Positions 38,051 through 50,579 of a stretch of 64,000 bases of DNA are shown piece by piece. The position numbers were made by a program, and so were the translations under genes. Within the stretch, counting starts at the first letter, position 1, and each line of letters begins with the position of its first letter. Source of the DNA: Onthophagus taurus (Eukaryota > Arthropoda > Insecta > Coleoptera > Scarabaeidae); NCBI RefSeq assembly GCF_036711975.1, contig NC_091975.1, positions 622,501 through 686,500 on the forward strand. Direction: 5' to 3'. Under the pieces are notes generated by a model. The model was not told the DNA's origin and ran no database searches. It saw only the letters and a list, made by a program, of their open reading frames with translations.

Positions 38051-38215
38051 AACAGAAATGACGTTAAGCTGAATTGAAGCTTACTTTATGGTGTCATATA
38101 AAAGTTAGTAGATATTATTATAATTTCCAATTAAAAAGTTCTTTTTTTAATCTTATCTGAAGTTATGAGCGGTTTAATTCGTCACGAAATGTCAATGAAT
38201 TTAATGAATAAATCC
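38040..38215 (+). repeat. Diverged S1-related monomer, right piece
   Basis: GAATTGAAGCTTACTTTATG and ATATTATTATAATTTCC continue an S1-like unit from the left side of the LINE insertion. They run into a second copy of the CCAATTAAAAAGTT ... GAGCGGTTTAATTCG segment found at 35500-35560. Confidence 0.55.
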
Positions 38216-39074
38216 CATCAAAATCCGAAGTTAATTACATTGATGCGTAGCGTATCGTGATATGCCATTCGCCGACACAAAATGAGTACCAAATAAACAT
38301 TTCCAGGTTAAATCTATTTCGAGAAAAAAGGTTGAATGAATGAATTTTTTAAAAGCTCATCGTTTATCGGTGATACGCACTGTTCACGTCATTGCCATCG
38401 TCTGTTCTGTTCCATTGTTCATCGATGTCAGAGCAGAGAGACAGAGAGAGAAGTTCGTTGACCCACAATTCGATATTAGGGCCTCCCCCGGTATCCCAAC
38501 AGAACAATGGGATATTCGAAGGGGGATGAGATGAGCGGCTCTCTCTCCCGTCTCTCGTTTTGTCCAAACCGGAATAATCGCGACTTTATAAAAATTCTCG
38601 ACACGAAACGAGCAAGTTTCGTTGAGCAAACGCCGAAGGCGTAAAACTGGTAAGTTAGCCACGGAGCGATATAAAGGGTTTATTATCTGCTGTAAAGTTT
38701 AAGAGCGGCGACGACGCGATATGAGGCGGGATGAGATAAAATTTATTGCGTCATTTCCGCGAGCTTTCGCGTTCCGAAAACGACCCTCGTATGTGGAATA
38801 CTCCCCCTAAAATGAAAATCTATCAATAGAACTTAACGTTAAGATTTTCTAATCCTTATATAAAATAATTCACAAAATAATGTTTTTTAATATCTTTAAG
38901 TTCGAAAATTAAGCATTTATCGATTTATTATCCATTATTCTTGACAATGGAAAACTTTTGCGTCCAATTTATAGTTACAATTACATACACTTAGATCATC
39001 AGTGTCCAAATGGGATGGATTCGATTTTGGCAAGCGACAAACCACATTGAACCTTCCTCTATTTCGTTAACATC
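38216..39074. other. Single-copy stretch with a GC-rich core (38.33-38.8 kb)
   Basis: Short overlapping frames occur on both strands around 38340-38662 without domain or splice support. The last 200 bases become AT-rich and lead into satellite S2. Nothing was recognised. Confidence 0.35.
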
Positions 39075-42000
39075 TTATGTCAAATGTCAAAAAAGATAAA
39101 ATTTTAATTGTCTTATCTTAAATTAAAGCTTAAAGATTACTCTTTAAAATGGTGTATAATAATCCTTAAGTTGTATTATAAAAATATCGAGAAAAATAAT
39201 GTTGAGTTAGAACCTACGTTTTTGCTTAATACATAAATGTCAAAAAAAGGTAAAATTTTAAGAATTCGTGGAATCTTTGTTTATGGAAATAAAGAAACGA
39301 GTCATATCTCAAAATAAAGCTTAAAGATTTCTCGTCAAAATGATGTATAATAATCATTGGGATGCATAATAAAAATATGGAGAAAAGAAATGAATGAGTT
39401 AAAACCAACATTTTTATTTAATCTATAAGTGTCCAAAAAGGTAAAATTTTAAGAATTCGTGGAAGCTTTGTTTATGGAAACAAAGGAATGAGATTAATCT
39501 TAAATTAAAACTTAAAGATTACTCTTTAAAATGGTGTATAATAATCGTTAGGTTGCATTATAAAAATATCGAGAAAAATAATGTTGAGTTAGAACCTACG
39601 TTTTTGCTTAATACATAAATGTCAAAAAAGGTAAAATTTTAAGAATTCGTGGAATCTTTGTTTATGGAAATAAAGAAACGAGTCATATCTCAAAATAAAG
39701 CTTAAAGATTTCTCGTCAAAATGATGTATAATAATCATTAGGTTGCATAATAAAAATATGGAGAAAAGAAATGTTGAGTTAAAACCAACATTTTTATTTA
39801 ATCTATAAGTGTCCAAAAAGGTAAAATTTTAAGAATTCGTGGAAGCTTTGTTTATGGAAACAAAGGAATGAGATTAATCTTAAATTAAAGCTTAAACATT
39901 ACTCTTTAAAATGGTGTATAATAATCGTTACGTTGTATTATAAAAATATCGAGAAAAATAATGTTGAGTTAGAACCTACGTTTTTGCTTAATACATAAAT
40001 GTCAAAAAAGGTAAAATTTTAAGAATTCGTGGAATCTTTGTTTATGGAAATAAAGAAACGAGTCATATCTCAAAATAAAGCTTAAAGATTTCTCGTTCAA
40101 ATGATGTATAATAATCATTAGGTTGCATAATAAAAATATGGAGAAAAGAAATGTTGAGTTAAAACCAACATTTTTATTTAATCTATAAGTGTCCAAAAAG
40201 GTAAAATTTTAAGAATTCGTGGAAGCTTTGTTTATGGAAACAAAGGAATGAGATTAATCTTAAATTAAAGCTTAAACATTACTCTTTAAAATGGTGTATA
40301 ATAATCGTTACGTTGTATTATAAAAATATCGAGAAAAATAATGTTGAGTTAGAACCTACGTTTTTGCTTAATACATAAATGTCAAAAAAGGTAAAATTTT
40401 AAGAATTCGTGGAATCTTTGTTTATGGAAATAAAGAAACGAGTCATATCTCAAAATAAAGCTTAAAGATTTCTCGTCAAAATGATGTATAATAATCATTG
40501 GGATGCATAATAAAAATATGGAGAAAAGAAATGAATGAGTTAAAACCAACATTTTTATTTAATCTATAAGTGTCCAAAAAGGTAAAATTTTAAGAATTCG
40601 TGGAAGCTTTGTTTATGGAAACAAAGGAATGAGATTAATCTTAAATTAAAGCTTAAAGATTACTCTTTAAAATGGTGTATAATAATCGTTAGGTTGTATT
40701 ATAAAAATATCGAGAAAAATAATGTTGAGTTAGAACCTACGTTTTTGCTTAATACATAAATGTCAAAAAAGGTAAAATTTTAAGAATTCGTGGAATCTTT
40801 GTTTATGGAAATAAAGAAACGAGTCATATCTCAAAATAAAGCTTAAAGATTTCTCGTTCAAATGATGTATAATAATCATTAGGTTGCATAATAAAAATAT
40901 GGAGAAAAGAAATGTTGAGTTAAAACCAACATTTTTATTTAATCTATAAGTGTTCAAAAAGATAAAATTTTAAGAATTCGTGGAAGCTTTGTTTATGGAA
41001 ACAAAGGAATGAGATTAATCTTAAATTAAAGCTTAAAGATTACTCTTTAAAATGGTGTATAATAATCGTTACGTTGTATTATAAAAATATCGAGAAAAAT
41101 AATGTTGAGTTAGAACCTACGTTTTTGCTTAATACATAAATGTCAAAAAAGGTAAAATTTTAAGAATTCGTGGAATCTTTGTTTATGGAAATAAAGAAAC
41201 GAGTCATATCTCAAAATAAAGCTTAAAGATTTCTCATCAAAATGATGTATAATAATCATTGGGTTGCATAATAAAAATACGGAGAAAAGAAATGTTGAGT
41301 TAAAACCAACATTTTTATTTAATCTATAAGTGTCCAAAAAGGTAAAATTTTAAGAATTCGTGGAAGCTTTGTTTATAGAAACAAAGGAATGAGATTAATC
41401 TTAAATTAAAGCTTAAAGATTACTCTTTAAAATGGTGTATAATAATCGTTACGTTGTATTATAAAAATATCGAGAAAAATAATGTTGAGTTAGAACCTAC
41501 GTTTTTGCTTAATATATAAATGTCAAAAAAGGTAACATTTTAAGAATTCGTGGAATCTTTGTTTATGGAAATAAAGAAACGAGTCATATCTCAAAATAAA
41601 GCTTAAAGATTTCTCGTCAAAATGATGTATAATTCTCATTGGGTTGCATAATAAAAATATGGAGAAAAGAAATGAATGAGTTAAAACCAACATTTTTATT
41701 TAATCTATAAGTGTCCAAAAAGGTAAAATTTTAAGAATTCGTGGAAGCTTTGTTTATGGAAACAAAGGAATGAGATTAATCTTAAATTAAAGCTTAAAGA
41801 TTACTCTTTAAAATGGTGTATAATAATCGTTACGTAGTATTATAAAAATATCGAGAAAAATAATGTTGAGTTAGAACCTACGTTTTTGCTTAATACATAA
41901 ATGTCAAAAAAAGGTAAAATTTTAAGAATTCGTGGAATCTTTGTTTATGGAAATAAAGAAACGAGTCATATCTCAAAATAAAGCTTAAAGATTTCTCGTC

Positions 42001-42230
42001 AAAATGATGTATAATAATCATTGGGTTGCATAATAAAAATATGGAGAAAAGAAATGTTGAGTTAAAACCAACATTTTTATTTAATCTATAAGTGTCCAAA
42101 AAGGTAAAATTTTAAGAATTCGTGGAAGCTTTGTTTATGGAAACAAAGGAATGAGATGAATCTTAAATTAAAGCTTAAAGATTACTCTTTAAAATGGTGT
42201 ATAATAATCGTTAGGTTGTATTATAAAAAT
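39075..42230 (+). repeat. Satellite S2 array, 380-bp dimeric units
   Basis: About eight dimers, each made of two related units of roughly 190 bp. One half carries AAAGATTACTCTTTAAAATG and ATCGAGAAAAATAATGTTG. The other carries AAAGATTTCTCGTCAAAATG and ATGGAGAAAAGAAATG. The shared part is GGTAAAATTTTAAGAATTCG. The dimer step is 380-381 bp (39622, 40002, 40763 and 41143 mark equivalent points). Minus-strand frames of 61-69 codons recur in most dimers but are a by-product of repetition, not genes. Confidence 0.93.
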
Positions 42231-43029
42231 ATCTTTATTAAGGAAGTTCAGCTTAACTATCTGCCTTGAACACGATTACCATATACTTGATTTTTAAACC
42301 TTGATATTTCACGTAACGTTTTTGATAATAAATTGAACTTTAATGCTTTCATTAATTCTTTTCATAGAGTTTATTTTATTATGTTTCATTCATTGTTTAA
42401 AAAAAACGCAAAATCTCTTTTAATTAAATCTAGATAAATTTTATGAATAATTTCATGATTATATTTACAAAAATAACACCATTAATGACGTCAACGAATA
42501 CAACGACAATAGCTTTTTCATAAAATTCACATAATTACTTCGCATTTTCACGGTCACGTCACTTTTTGTGTTGTTGTTTTTATGCTCAGTTTCACAATCA
42601 CATATAAAGTTCCACTATGTAATTATGTTATACACTTTAAAAATAAGCAATTACTGATTTTAAAAGTAAAAGAAATGATGACTTTTATAATAATAATATT
42701 TCAAGTTATCGCGTTGATCTAATTTCATAAAGTGTTATAACATTTTGACTCGTAGGAGTTAACGTTGTCCCTTTCCTTCCGTAATTCGGGTTGAATTACA
42801 ACATAACTTTTAACCTGCTCTAGTAAAATAATTATGGTTCTACCGATAAGACAAAACGTAAAATCATTAAAAAGCACAATCTCTAGAAAGTTACAAATTA
42901 AAACACTAGGATTAACTCAGATTTAAGGTAACAGCTCCCTAAATACCTGAAAAAGCACAGCAGCAGTTATTGTAACTTATTTATTGTAACCGAAGGGGGC
43001 TCATAATAAGAGTTATATTAAGAATAAAA
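42231..43029. other. AT-rich intergenic stretch
   Basis: I see no gene, RNA or repeat family in this stretch. Confidence 0.4.
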
Positions 43030-43165
43030 TGGAATCATTTTAAAGAGTAATCTTTAAGCTTTAATCTAAGATGAGACTCGTTTCTTTATTTCTATAAACG
43101 AAGATTCCACAAATTCTTAAAATTTTACCTTTTTTGATATTTATAGATTAAACAAAAATGTTGGT
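43030..43165 (-). repeat. Single inverted S2 monomer upstream of SP2
   Basis: Reading the minus strand gives the S2 words CGTTTATAGAAATAAAGAAA, CTTAAAGATTACTCTTTAAA and AAGGTAAAATTTTAAGAATT. It is one isolated copy about 0.8 kb from the array and in the opposite orientation, 0.3 kb upstream of SP2. Confidence 0.8.
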
Positions 43166-43457
43166 TCTATCACATTATATTGCGGAAATGAAATTGTGTA
43201 ACCGCAAGTGGTATATTATGCTGCAATTCATCCATATCTTAGAATACCTCTCGATGAATGTTTTAGAAATATTGTTAATCTATGACTGTCATAAGAAAAT
43301 TGAGTGTATCCCACTCCAGCTAATATTTCATTGATTTGTCGACAAGAGAAGATTGTTTTTATGAATTCATGAAGACTGGTTTCTTCATGACCGTTTACCT
43401 TCATGAATACCAACAGGTTTTTAGTATCTCGCTCGATTCGTTCGGTTTAACAACAAA
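43166..43457 (+). promoter_or_regulatory. SP2 5' flank and proximal promoter
   Basis: It contains the same block as SP1: GAGAAGATTGTTT, ATTCATGAAGAC, then ACAGGTTTTTAGT at 43413-43425 (33 bases before the ATG) and CGATTCGTTCGGTTT next to the start. Confidence 0.5.
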
Positions 43458-44915
43458 ATGTCTTTATTATTAACATGTTTATTTTTAATATATACAACAT
43501 TTACAATTGGTAAGTATTTTATCTTTAATTTTCATCTTAAATATCTATTTTTTTTAGTTTTAGGATTAGGTCAACAACATAACCTTCCAGTTAACTCTAG
43601 CTGTTTATTATCTAACGGCGATATCGGGGTATGCAAAAGAGTCGATTTATGTGCGTCAGCAAAACGAGTGATATTAAATCATAAACGACCGATTGTGTGT
43701 AGTTTCGAAGAAATCTCCCCTTTTATACCGATCGTTTGTTGTGTACCAGAAAACGATTTACCTTTCCATTCTGCTCTTGCTTCATTTACATTTAATACTA
43801 CAACTACAACTCCAAGTTTAAGTGAATCAAATACAAGTTCAGAAAATAATACTCAAACAAGAAGCCAAACTAGTGATGCAACCATTCGTATTGGTGGAGA
43901 AAAAAGTGTTAAAAATAATTTATTAAAAATTTTTTAACTTAATAATTTAAAAATTTATTTCAGAATGCAAAGAATATAACGATTTTGACTACAAATATCC
44001 CACTAATTTACCAGTAACATCAACGACACAAGTACCGTATCAAGAAGTTCTAATTAACCCTCATAAATTTATAACCGGGGGAATTGACGCATTACCTTTA
44101 GAATTTCCTCATGTTGCTTTGTTGGGTTATGGTGACCCAAATGATATTCATTGGCTATCCGGGGGTGGCTTAATAAGCGAAAACTTTATTTTAACAGCAG
44201 CACATTGTTTATCAGCCGATTTATAGTAACACTTTCTTATTAAAACAGTTTTATTATTAATCCAATTTTTTTAAGTGGCCCAGTTAAATACGTTCGTTTA
44301 GGTGATTTAGATATCCGCTCAAACGACGATGACGCATTTCCTGTAGAATACGAAGTTGCAGAAACGTATGAATATCCTGAATATCGCCCGGATAGTAAAT
44401 ACCACGATATAGGGCTGATTCGATTAAAAAAGAACGTTGAATTTAGTACTTATATAAAACCGGCTTGTATTTATGTTCCAAAAGAATTGCCGAAGAATGA
44501 ATCCTTTGTTGCGGCGGGATGGGGGAGGGTTTATTTCGGTGGAACTCATCCCAATAATTTACAAAAAGTTGAATTAAACATTACGGATTTTCAAACATGT
44601 TCTCAAACATACACTAAGGGAATTGATGGATTGGAAGACGGGGTAAATGTGGATACACAAATTTGTGCTGAAGGAGCTGATGAAGGCGGAGATACTTGTC
44701 AAGTACGATTTTTTAATATTATCTACTATAACATGAATATTAAATTATTATTTTTATGATAGGGTGATTCGGGGACACCTTTACAATTTTTTGATCCAGA
44801 GTTGTATCAAATCGTGGGGATTACTTCGTTTGGGATAAATTGTGGTGTTGCACCAGCAATTTATACAAGAGTGTCATATTATATTAATTGGATTGAAGGA
44901 ATTGTATGGCCTTAA
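43458..44915 (+). CDS. Clip-domain serine protease SP2
   Basis: Exons 43458-43509, 43570-43905 or -43914, 43964-44225, 44276-44702 and 44763-44915 give 409-412 residues. Signal peptide, six-Cys clip domain ([17 protein letters not shown] to PIVCC), Thr-rich linker and S1 domain match SP1 closely. The triad is complete (TAAHC, KYHDIGLIRL, GDSGTP), and the WxCGG cysteine is again Ser (HWLSGGGL). The exon-2 donor used in SP1 (GAAA/GTAATT) reads AAAA/ATAATT here (43915-43916), so it has lost its GT. A GT nine bases upstream (43906-43907) would splice in the same phase and remove three residues. A polyadenylation signal AATAAA is at 44945-44950. Function is inferred as for SP1. Confidence 0.85.
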
Positions 44916-44959
44916 ATGTTATTGTAACAATATGATATTTTTTCAATAAAGAAAATCTT

Positions 44960-45700
44960 AATTATTTACAAAACCAACTGGCTTGCTAGATATGTTCAGG
45001 TGTAACTTCGGAGGTGATGACTTGGTTCCATGTCAGTCTCCAGGTCCGTTGGATAGAATCATTGTGGATTTGGATTTGTCCATTCTTCAATATTTTTCTC
45101 AAATCTTCTCAGCTTAGGTGATGGAATGGCTGAATGCAAGAAGCCAGTGTATGGGAGTACTTTTTATATAACCGGTGATTCGCATGGTGGTGTTTATTTG
45201 GACTTCCCACCTGTCACTGAGTATGTTATTGAGCAGTAAGTGTCTTACAAGGAAATTAAATAGCAGTCCTTTCCTCCATATGGTGTTGTAGGCTTCTTCT
45301 AGTTCTAAAAGCCAGCCTCGATATAAGTTGTAAAGTAGAGCCCTCATCCATACAGTTGCGACCCCGCTTGAAGCTTACTAATTGGACGGGAATTTTCTTA
45401 GGGCAAGTTCTTAGTAGGCAGGTGGCTAGCTTATCCAGCTTTAGGATGGAGATTATCTTTGTCTTCTTAAATTCCTTTGGTATAAGGCCGATTTCTTGGC
45501 TGCACTTCACTAGGAATTCGTTATGAATACCGTCGAAGCCCGGTTTTTATCTGTTGGAGTGCGTTGAAGACTTCATCATGTATGAAGGGTTGCTACTGTA
45601 GTTGTAGAACTGTTAGAAAGGCATATTGAACAGGTTCTTTATCTTCCAATTTTAATTTCATCAACCACTACACCATCTTCTCCTGGAAATTTGTTTTTCT
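44960..45700 (-). mobile_element. LINE C, Jockey-like RT fragment
   Basis: Minus-strand translations show WKKAKI-type RT motifs: IPKEFKKTKIISILKLDKLA, then FKRGRNCMDEG (family FRPGRNC), then a frame change to EEAYNTIWRKGLLFNFLV (family AYDTVWREGLL). A C-terminal scrap follows (LRRFEKNIEEWTN). It is dead and truncated at both ends. It lies directly behind the SP2 polyadenylation site and probably was the landing site of LINE A copy 2. Confidence 0.65.
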
Positions 45701-46783
45701 TAGTCTTCATATCTGGCAGTGTTCCCAACCTTGGCTAACAATGCCATTTTTAGAACAAGTTTTCTGGTTTATATCTCTCTTCTTCTTTATGTATGTAGGA
45801 AAGCGGAGGGTATGCTACGCACACAGCACCTAGGCCCCAACGGGCCCCTTGTACATCCTCCTACACTGTCTCCGGCTACATCAACCAGCCTAAGGAATTT
45901 CCGAAGGCTAGGATACAGCTCAGAGGTGTGTTCCTGATGCCATCTGTGGTCGGCCATTCCTCTCCGAAGTCTCTCATTCTGAGGTCTTGCAGAGTGGGGC
46001 ATTCACACAAGATGTGTCGGACCGTCTCCTCGCCCTCTTTACAGAGGCGACAGAGAGGACTAATAGTAAGCTTAAGGTTATAAAGATGCTTGTTTACCTT
46101 ACAGTGACCCGTGACGAGTCCCGTTACAGTTCGTAAAGCCTTACGAAAGACAAGGCTGCCTCTGCTGAAGGATAATGTAATACTTCCTTAGACAGATGGC
46201 AACCCTTAACCCTATCCCACCAGTTCATGAACTTTTTGTGGGTAAAATCTTTAATTATCTCAATCTGAGTTGATAAGGACGGAGCGATTATCGGTTCAGG
46301 CGAACATGGCGCTCGTTTGGCAGCCCTTTTGGCAACCCTATCAGCGTGCTTGTTACCTGAACAAGTCGAGTGTCCTTTTATCCATTGAAGTATGACACAG
46401 TTATGCACTGCGGCCTTCTCCAATGTCAGATGACAACCCATAACAAGTCCTGAGGTAATTGTTATTCTACTCAGGGCTAAAATAGCTTGTCTACTGTCAG
46501 TATAAATTGTAAAAGTCTTACCTACCAAGTTGGATCTGACAATAACGTCAGCGGCAAGTTGTATGGCGATTAACTCCGCCTGTATGACGGTGGTACTTAT
46601 ACCTAAAGGTTCAGATACGAGGAGTCGAGAAGACTCCGGCTCCAGCTCCTTCCCGTCTCTTTGAACCATCAGTGTAGATTTTAAGGCTGTTTTTTACCTC
46701 TACTTCTGTGGAGCTTGGGTGGGTGAGATATTTCTTCGTAAAAATGTGTTGTAGGGGTGTAAAGTCCGTTACACACTCCAGAA

Positions 46784-47021
46784 TGATGGACTTTCTTGAA
46801 TATTTAAACGACTTTATGGCTTTTGGTACGGGAATTTTATTTTTGCCAATTTTAAAGCAGAATCTTGTACATCTTGTATATGACAAAATCGTAAACAACA
46901 ACAACAACTTTTTTATATCACTATGCTTACAACATATAAATTATTAACAGGTAAAGTGATCTAAATACTTATTATAAAATAAACGTTGATCAAAATAATT
47001 ATCAACTAAATTATTCTAACA
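46784..47021 (-). repeat. Copia LTR (3' LTR in element orientation)
   Basis: 238 bp, begins TGATGGACTTTC and ends TATTCTAACA on the plus strand. It matches the other LTR by eye. Confidence 0.92.
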
Positions 47022-50000
47022 CCCTCCCTCAACGTTTATAATGAATATTCTAATTAAATTAAACCTAAACCTTTCCTAAACTTCCTAAGTTTTATTTTAT
47101 CTAACGGTTTAGTCAGTATATCAGCTATCATATCTTCAGTAGGTAAATATTTTATATTTATTTTATTTTTATTTACTAAATCCCTTATATAATGGTATTT
47201 CGTATCTATGTGCTTAGTTCTTTTCTTTAACTGGTCATTTTTGGTAAGTTTTATGCAACTTTGATTATCCTCGAAGATTATCGGTGTTACATTAATGCCT
47301 ATTTCTGATAATAATCTCGTGTACCATTCAAGCTCTGTAGTTAATTCAGTTAGCGCAACATATTCCGCCTCAGTAGACGATAAGCTTACGCATTTTTGTT
47401 TTGTGCTGCTCCAAGTCATTAAATTGCCATTTAAGAATACACAATATCCACTATTTGATTTCCTATCAATTAAATTCGATCCCCAATCTGCATCCACATA
47501 TGCAATTAGGTGATCCGTTGATTGATCTGGGCTTGATTTTATTTGTAATTTTAAATCAATGGTATTTTTCAAATATCTAAATACTCGTTGCACTTCTATC
47601 CAATCCCTTTTCATTGGATTCGTCACTTTCTGTGCTAAAATAGATACTGAAGCAGAAATATCTGGTCGAGTATTATTTGCAATATACAGTAAAGCTCCAA
47701 TTGCACTTCTGTACTGTTTTTCGTCAAATTTTTCGCTTCCGGTTAAATCATCTTTTCTATATCCTGTGTTCATTGGTATATCACTATTCTTAGCGTCTTC
47801 TAAGCCAAATTCTTTTAATTTTCTTGATATATATGTTCTTTGATGTAGTTCAAAATGCTGACCATCTCTTTCTATTTGAACACCTAAAAATTCTGTAATT
47901 TCTCCCAACAATTTAATTTTGAAATAATTATTTAGTGCTCGCTCCATATTATCAAAAGTTTTATCAAATTTTGCTACACAACATATATCATCTACATAGA
48001 TAGCTAAGTATAACATATCTTCATTAACTTCTTTAAAATATAAACAATGATCATTTTCGCTTTGTTTAAAATTATTTTCAATCAAAATTTTCTGTAATTT
48101 TTTAAACCATTCGTTAGCACCTTGTTTTAATCCGTACAAATTTTTTAACAATTTGCAAACTTTAGTTGTATTTAAACCAAGTGGTGGTTTTAAATATACT
48201 TCGTGTTTTAAGTCTCCATTTAAATATGCTGTTTCAACGTCATAATGTCTTACCTGTAAACTCTTTTTACTAGCTAATTCAAGAAGCGTTTTTACAGTAA
48301 TTGATCTAGTTACGGGTGCAAATACTTCATCATAATCAATTCCGTATTTTTGTGAACAACCTTGTGCTACTAATCGTGCTCTGAAACGTTCTTTAACTCC
48401 ACTTTCGTTAGTTTTACGTTTATACACCCATTTTGTACCAATAGCTGTTTTTCCTTTTGGCAATTCCATTAAAATCCATGTGTTATTTTTCTGAAAAGCT
48501 GCCAATTCCTCATTCATAGCCTGTACCCATTTATCTTTATCCTTTGAATTTATCGCTTCTTCGTAGGTTTTTGGATCATCTTCGAATATATTTTCTGCAT
48601 ACTTTACACTTTCAATAAATCTCTTAGGTGGAATACCTCTATTTTTCCTTGTTGGGTATCTATGCTCCTCTTCGGTTTGTTGTTTTTCTTCTTGTACCTC
48701 TTCATTCAAATTTTTTTGAATTCGAAATGGTTCTTGTAGATCTTCATTATTTTCCAGATTTATCATAATTATATTCTTTTCATTACAAGGTTTTTCAACG
48801 GTTATCTTAGGTTGATTACATTTTTCGTCGGCTAAAATTATATTTCTTATATTTCTCGTAATCTTTACCTTTCCGTTATTAACAAGTATTCTGTAACCCT
48901 TTGTGTTCTCTTCATATCCAATAAATATACCTTTTTCTCCTCTATCATCAAGTTTTCGTCTGTCTAAATGATCATTATAATAATAAACTGTACTTCCGAA
49001 TGAAATCATATCATTATATGTTGGCATTTGATTATACCACTGTTCATACGGTGTTTCATATGTTTTTTCACCAAAATCTAACACAAATAGTTTACCTAAC
49101 TTATTAAATTTCATTATTATATTATCCTTACATTTAACAAAACCTCCCTTTTCATTAAATATAACTTCTAACCCTTTACTTACTAGATTACTAACTGAAA
49201 TTAAATTGCTATCTAAATTCGGTACATATAAAACATTGTTTAACTTTATAACCATATTACTACTATCATTAGCAATGCTTCTAATAACGCACGTACCTGT
49301 ACCCCTGACATTTAACTTACGACCGTCTGCTACACTAACTACTGTGGCACCGTTTTTATTAATATGTTCTAATAATTCTGGATTGTTACACATGTGGGCC
49401 GTTGCTCCAGAATCTATGTACCACATTTGGTCGTCTCGCTGTCCTGTTATAGTGTTGGATTTATTGCAATGATGAATTATGGTATTTTCCTTCGCTATAT
49501 AACTCAAATACTCTTCCTTTTCATTGTCTGAATTTTCTTTCTTGTCTTCTGCTATCTTGGCTTTGTGTTTCTTCAACCAAGTTATATACTTTCGACATTC
49601 TTTCTTCATGTGTCCTTTTTTCTTGCAAAAGAAACATTCAATATTTTTCTTCTCTATACCTCTAGAATACTGCAGTGTCTTCATGGCCTTTGAAGCTTCG
49701 TCGAAGTCCCGATTTTTTCGTTTTTCATACTCCTCCAGAAGTCTTTGTTTCACAAATTCCGCTGTCAACGTGTCCGTTCTGTTTTCTAATGCAATTATAA
49801 GATGATCATAACTAGCTGGCAAACTTTGTAAATAAAATATAACAATCATTTCTTCAGGAAAAATATGTCCAGCAGTTGTTAATTGCTCCAATAGTTCCTC
49901 CATTTCCCTTATGTGAATTTCCATGTCACCACCTTCTGAGAGTTCCCTTTTGCATAACTTTTTGAGTAGTCTGGTTGTCACTCCTAATGTAGACTTTTCA

Positions 50001-50341
50001 TGGAAGTTTTTTAATGACAACCACATTTCTTTCGCCGTTGTTTTCCCTTTTATAAGCTTCAGTTGGGTATCATCCACTAATAATCCAATTGTTGCTCGAG
50101 CCTTTTTATCTGTAAGGTCCCACATATCTTCTTTTGGAGTTGGACTTGCCAAAGATTTTCCCGAATTAACAACATCTCAACTCGAAATTTCCATGTCTGA
50201 TAATTGTTGTTAGATAATAGCTTTATTTGACCCATATGCTTTCCGCTTTCCATCTTGAAATCTTTCTGTTATATCTCCTTATTATATATTATACTATATA
50301 AATATTTCAATCTTTATAACCCGCGATCTGGGCCCATAACC

Positions 50342-50579
50342 TGATGGACTTTCTTGAATATTTAAACGACTTTATGGCTTTTGGTACGGGAATTTTATTT
50401 TTGCCAATTTTAAAGCAGAATCTTGTACATCTTGTATATGACAAAATCGTAAACAACAACAACAACTTTTTTATATCACTATGCTTACAACATATAAATT
50501 ATTAACAGGTAAAGTGATCTAAATACTTATTATAAAATAAACGTTGATCAAAATAATTATCAACTAAATTATTCTAACA
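50342..50579 (-). repeat. Copia LTR (5' LTR in element orientation)
   Basis: 238 bp, the same sequence as 46784-47021. The initiator-tRNA-Met-type primer site adjoins it on the inner side. Confidence 0.92.

Larger units (their letters stand above)
46784..50579 (-). mobile_element. Copia-type LTR retrotransposon, young but broken
   Basis: A Ty1/Copia fossil read on the minus strand. LTRs of 238 bp lie at 46784-47021 and 50342-50579; they begin TGATGG, end TAACA, and look identical by eye, so insertion is recent. It is flanked by a 5-base duplication CAGAA (46779-46783, 50580-50584). The primer-binding site next to the 5' LTR (GGTTATGGGCCCAG) is the initiator-tRNA-Met internal type known from Drosophila copia, and a purine tract precedes the 3' LTR. 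A long frame (47054-50152) carries gag-like, zinc-knuckle (CFFCKKKGHMKKEC), protease (WYIDSGATAHMC), reverse transcriptase (YVDDI) and RNase H parts. It looks broken, with roughly two breaks. Confidence 0.9.

Noticed and set aside
39226-42099. Repeated minus-strand frames of 61-69 codons with a hydrophobic segment in S2
   Set aside because: They repeat at exactly the 380-bp dimer step and vary as the satellite varies. There is no start context or independent constraint; they are a by-product of tandem repetition.
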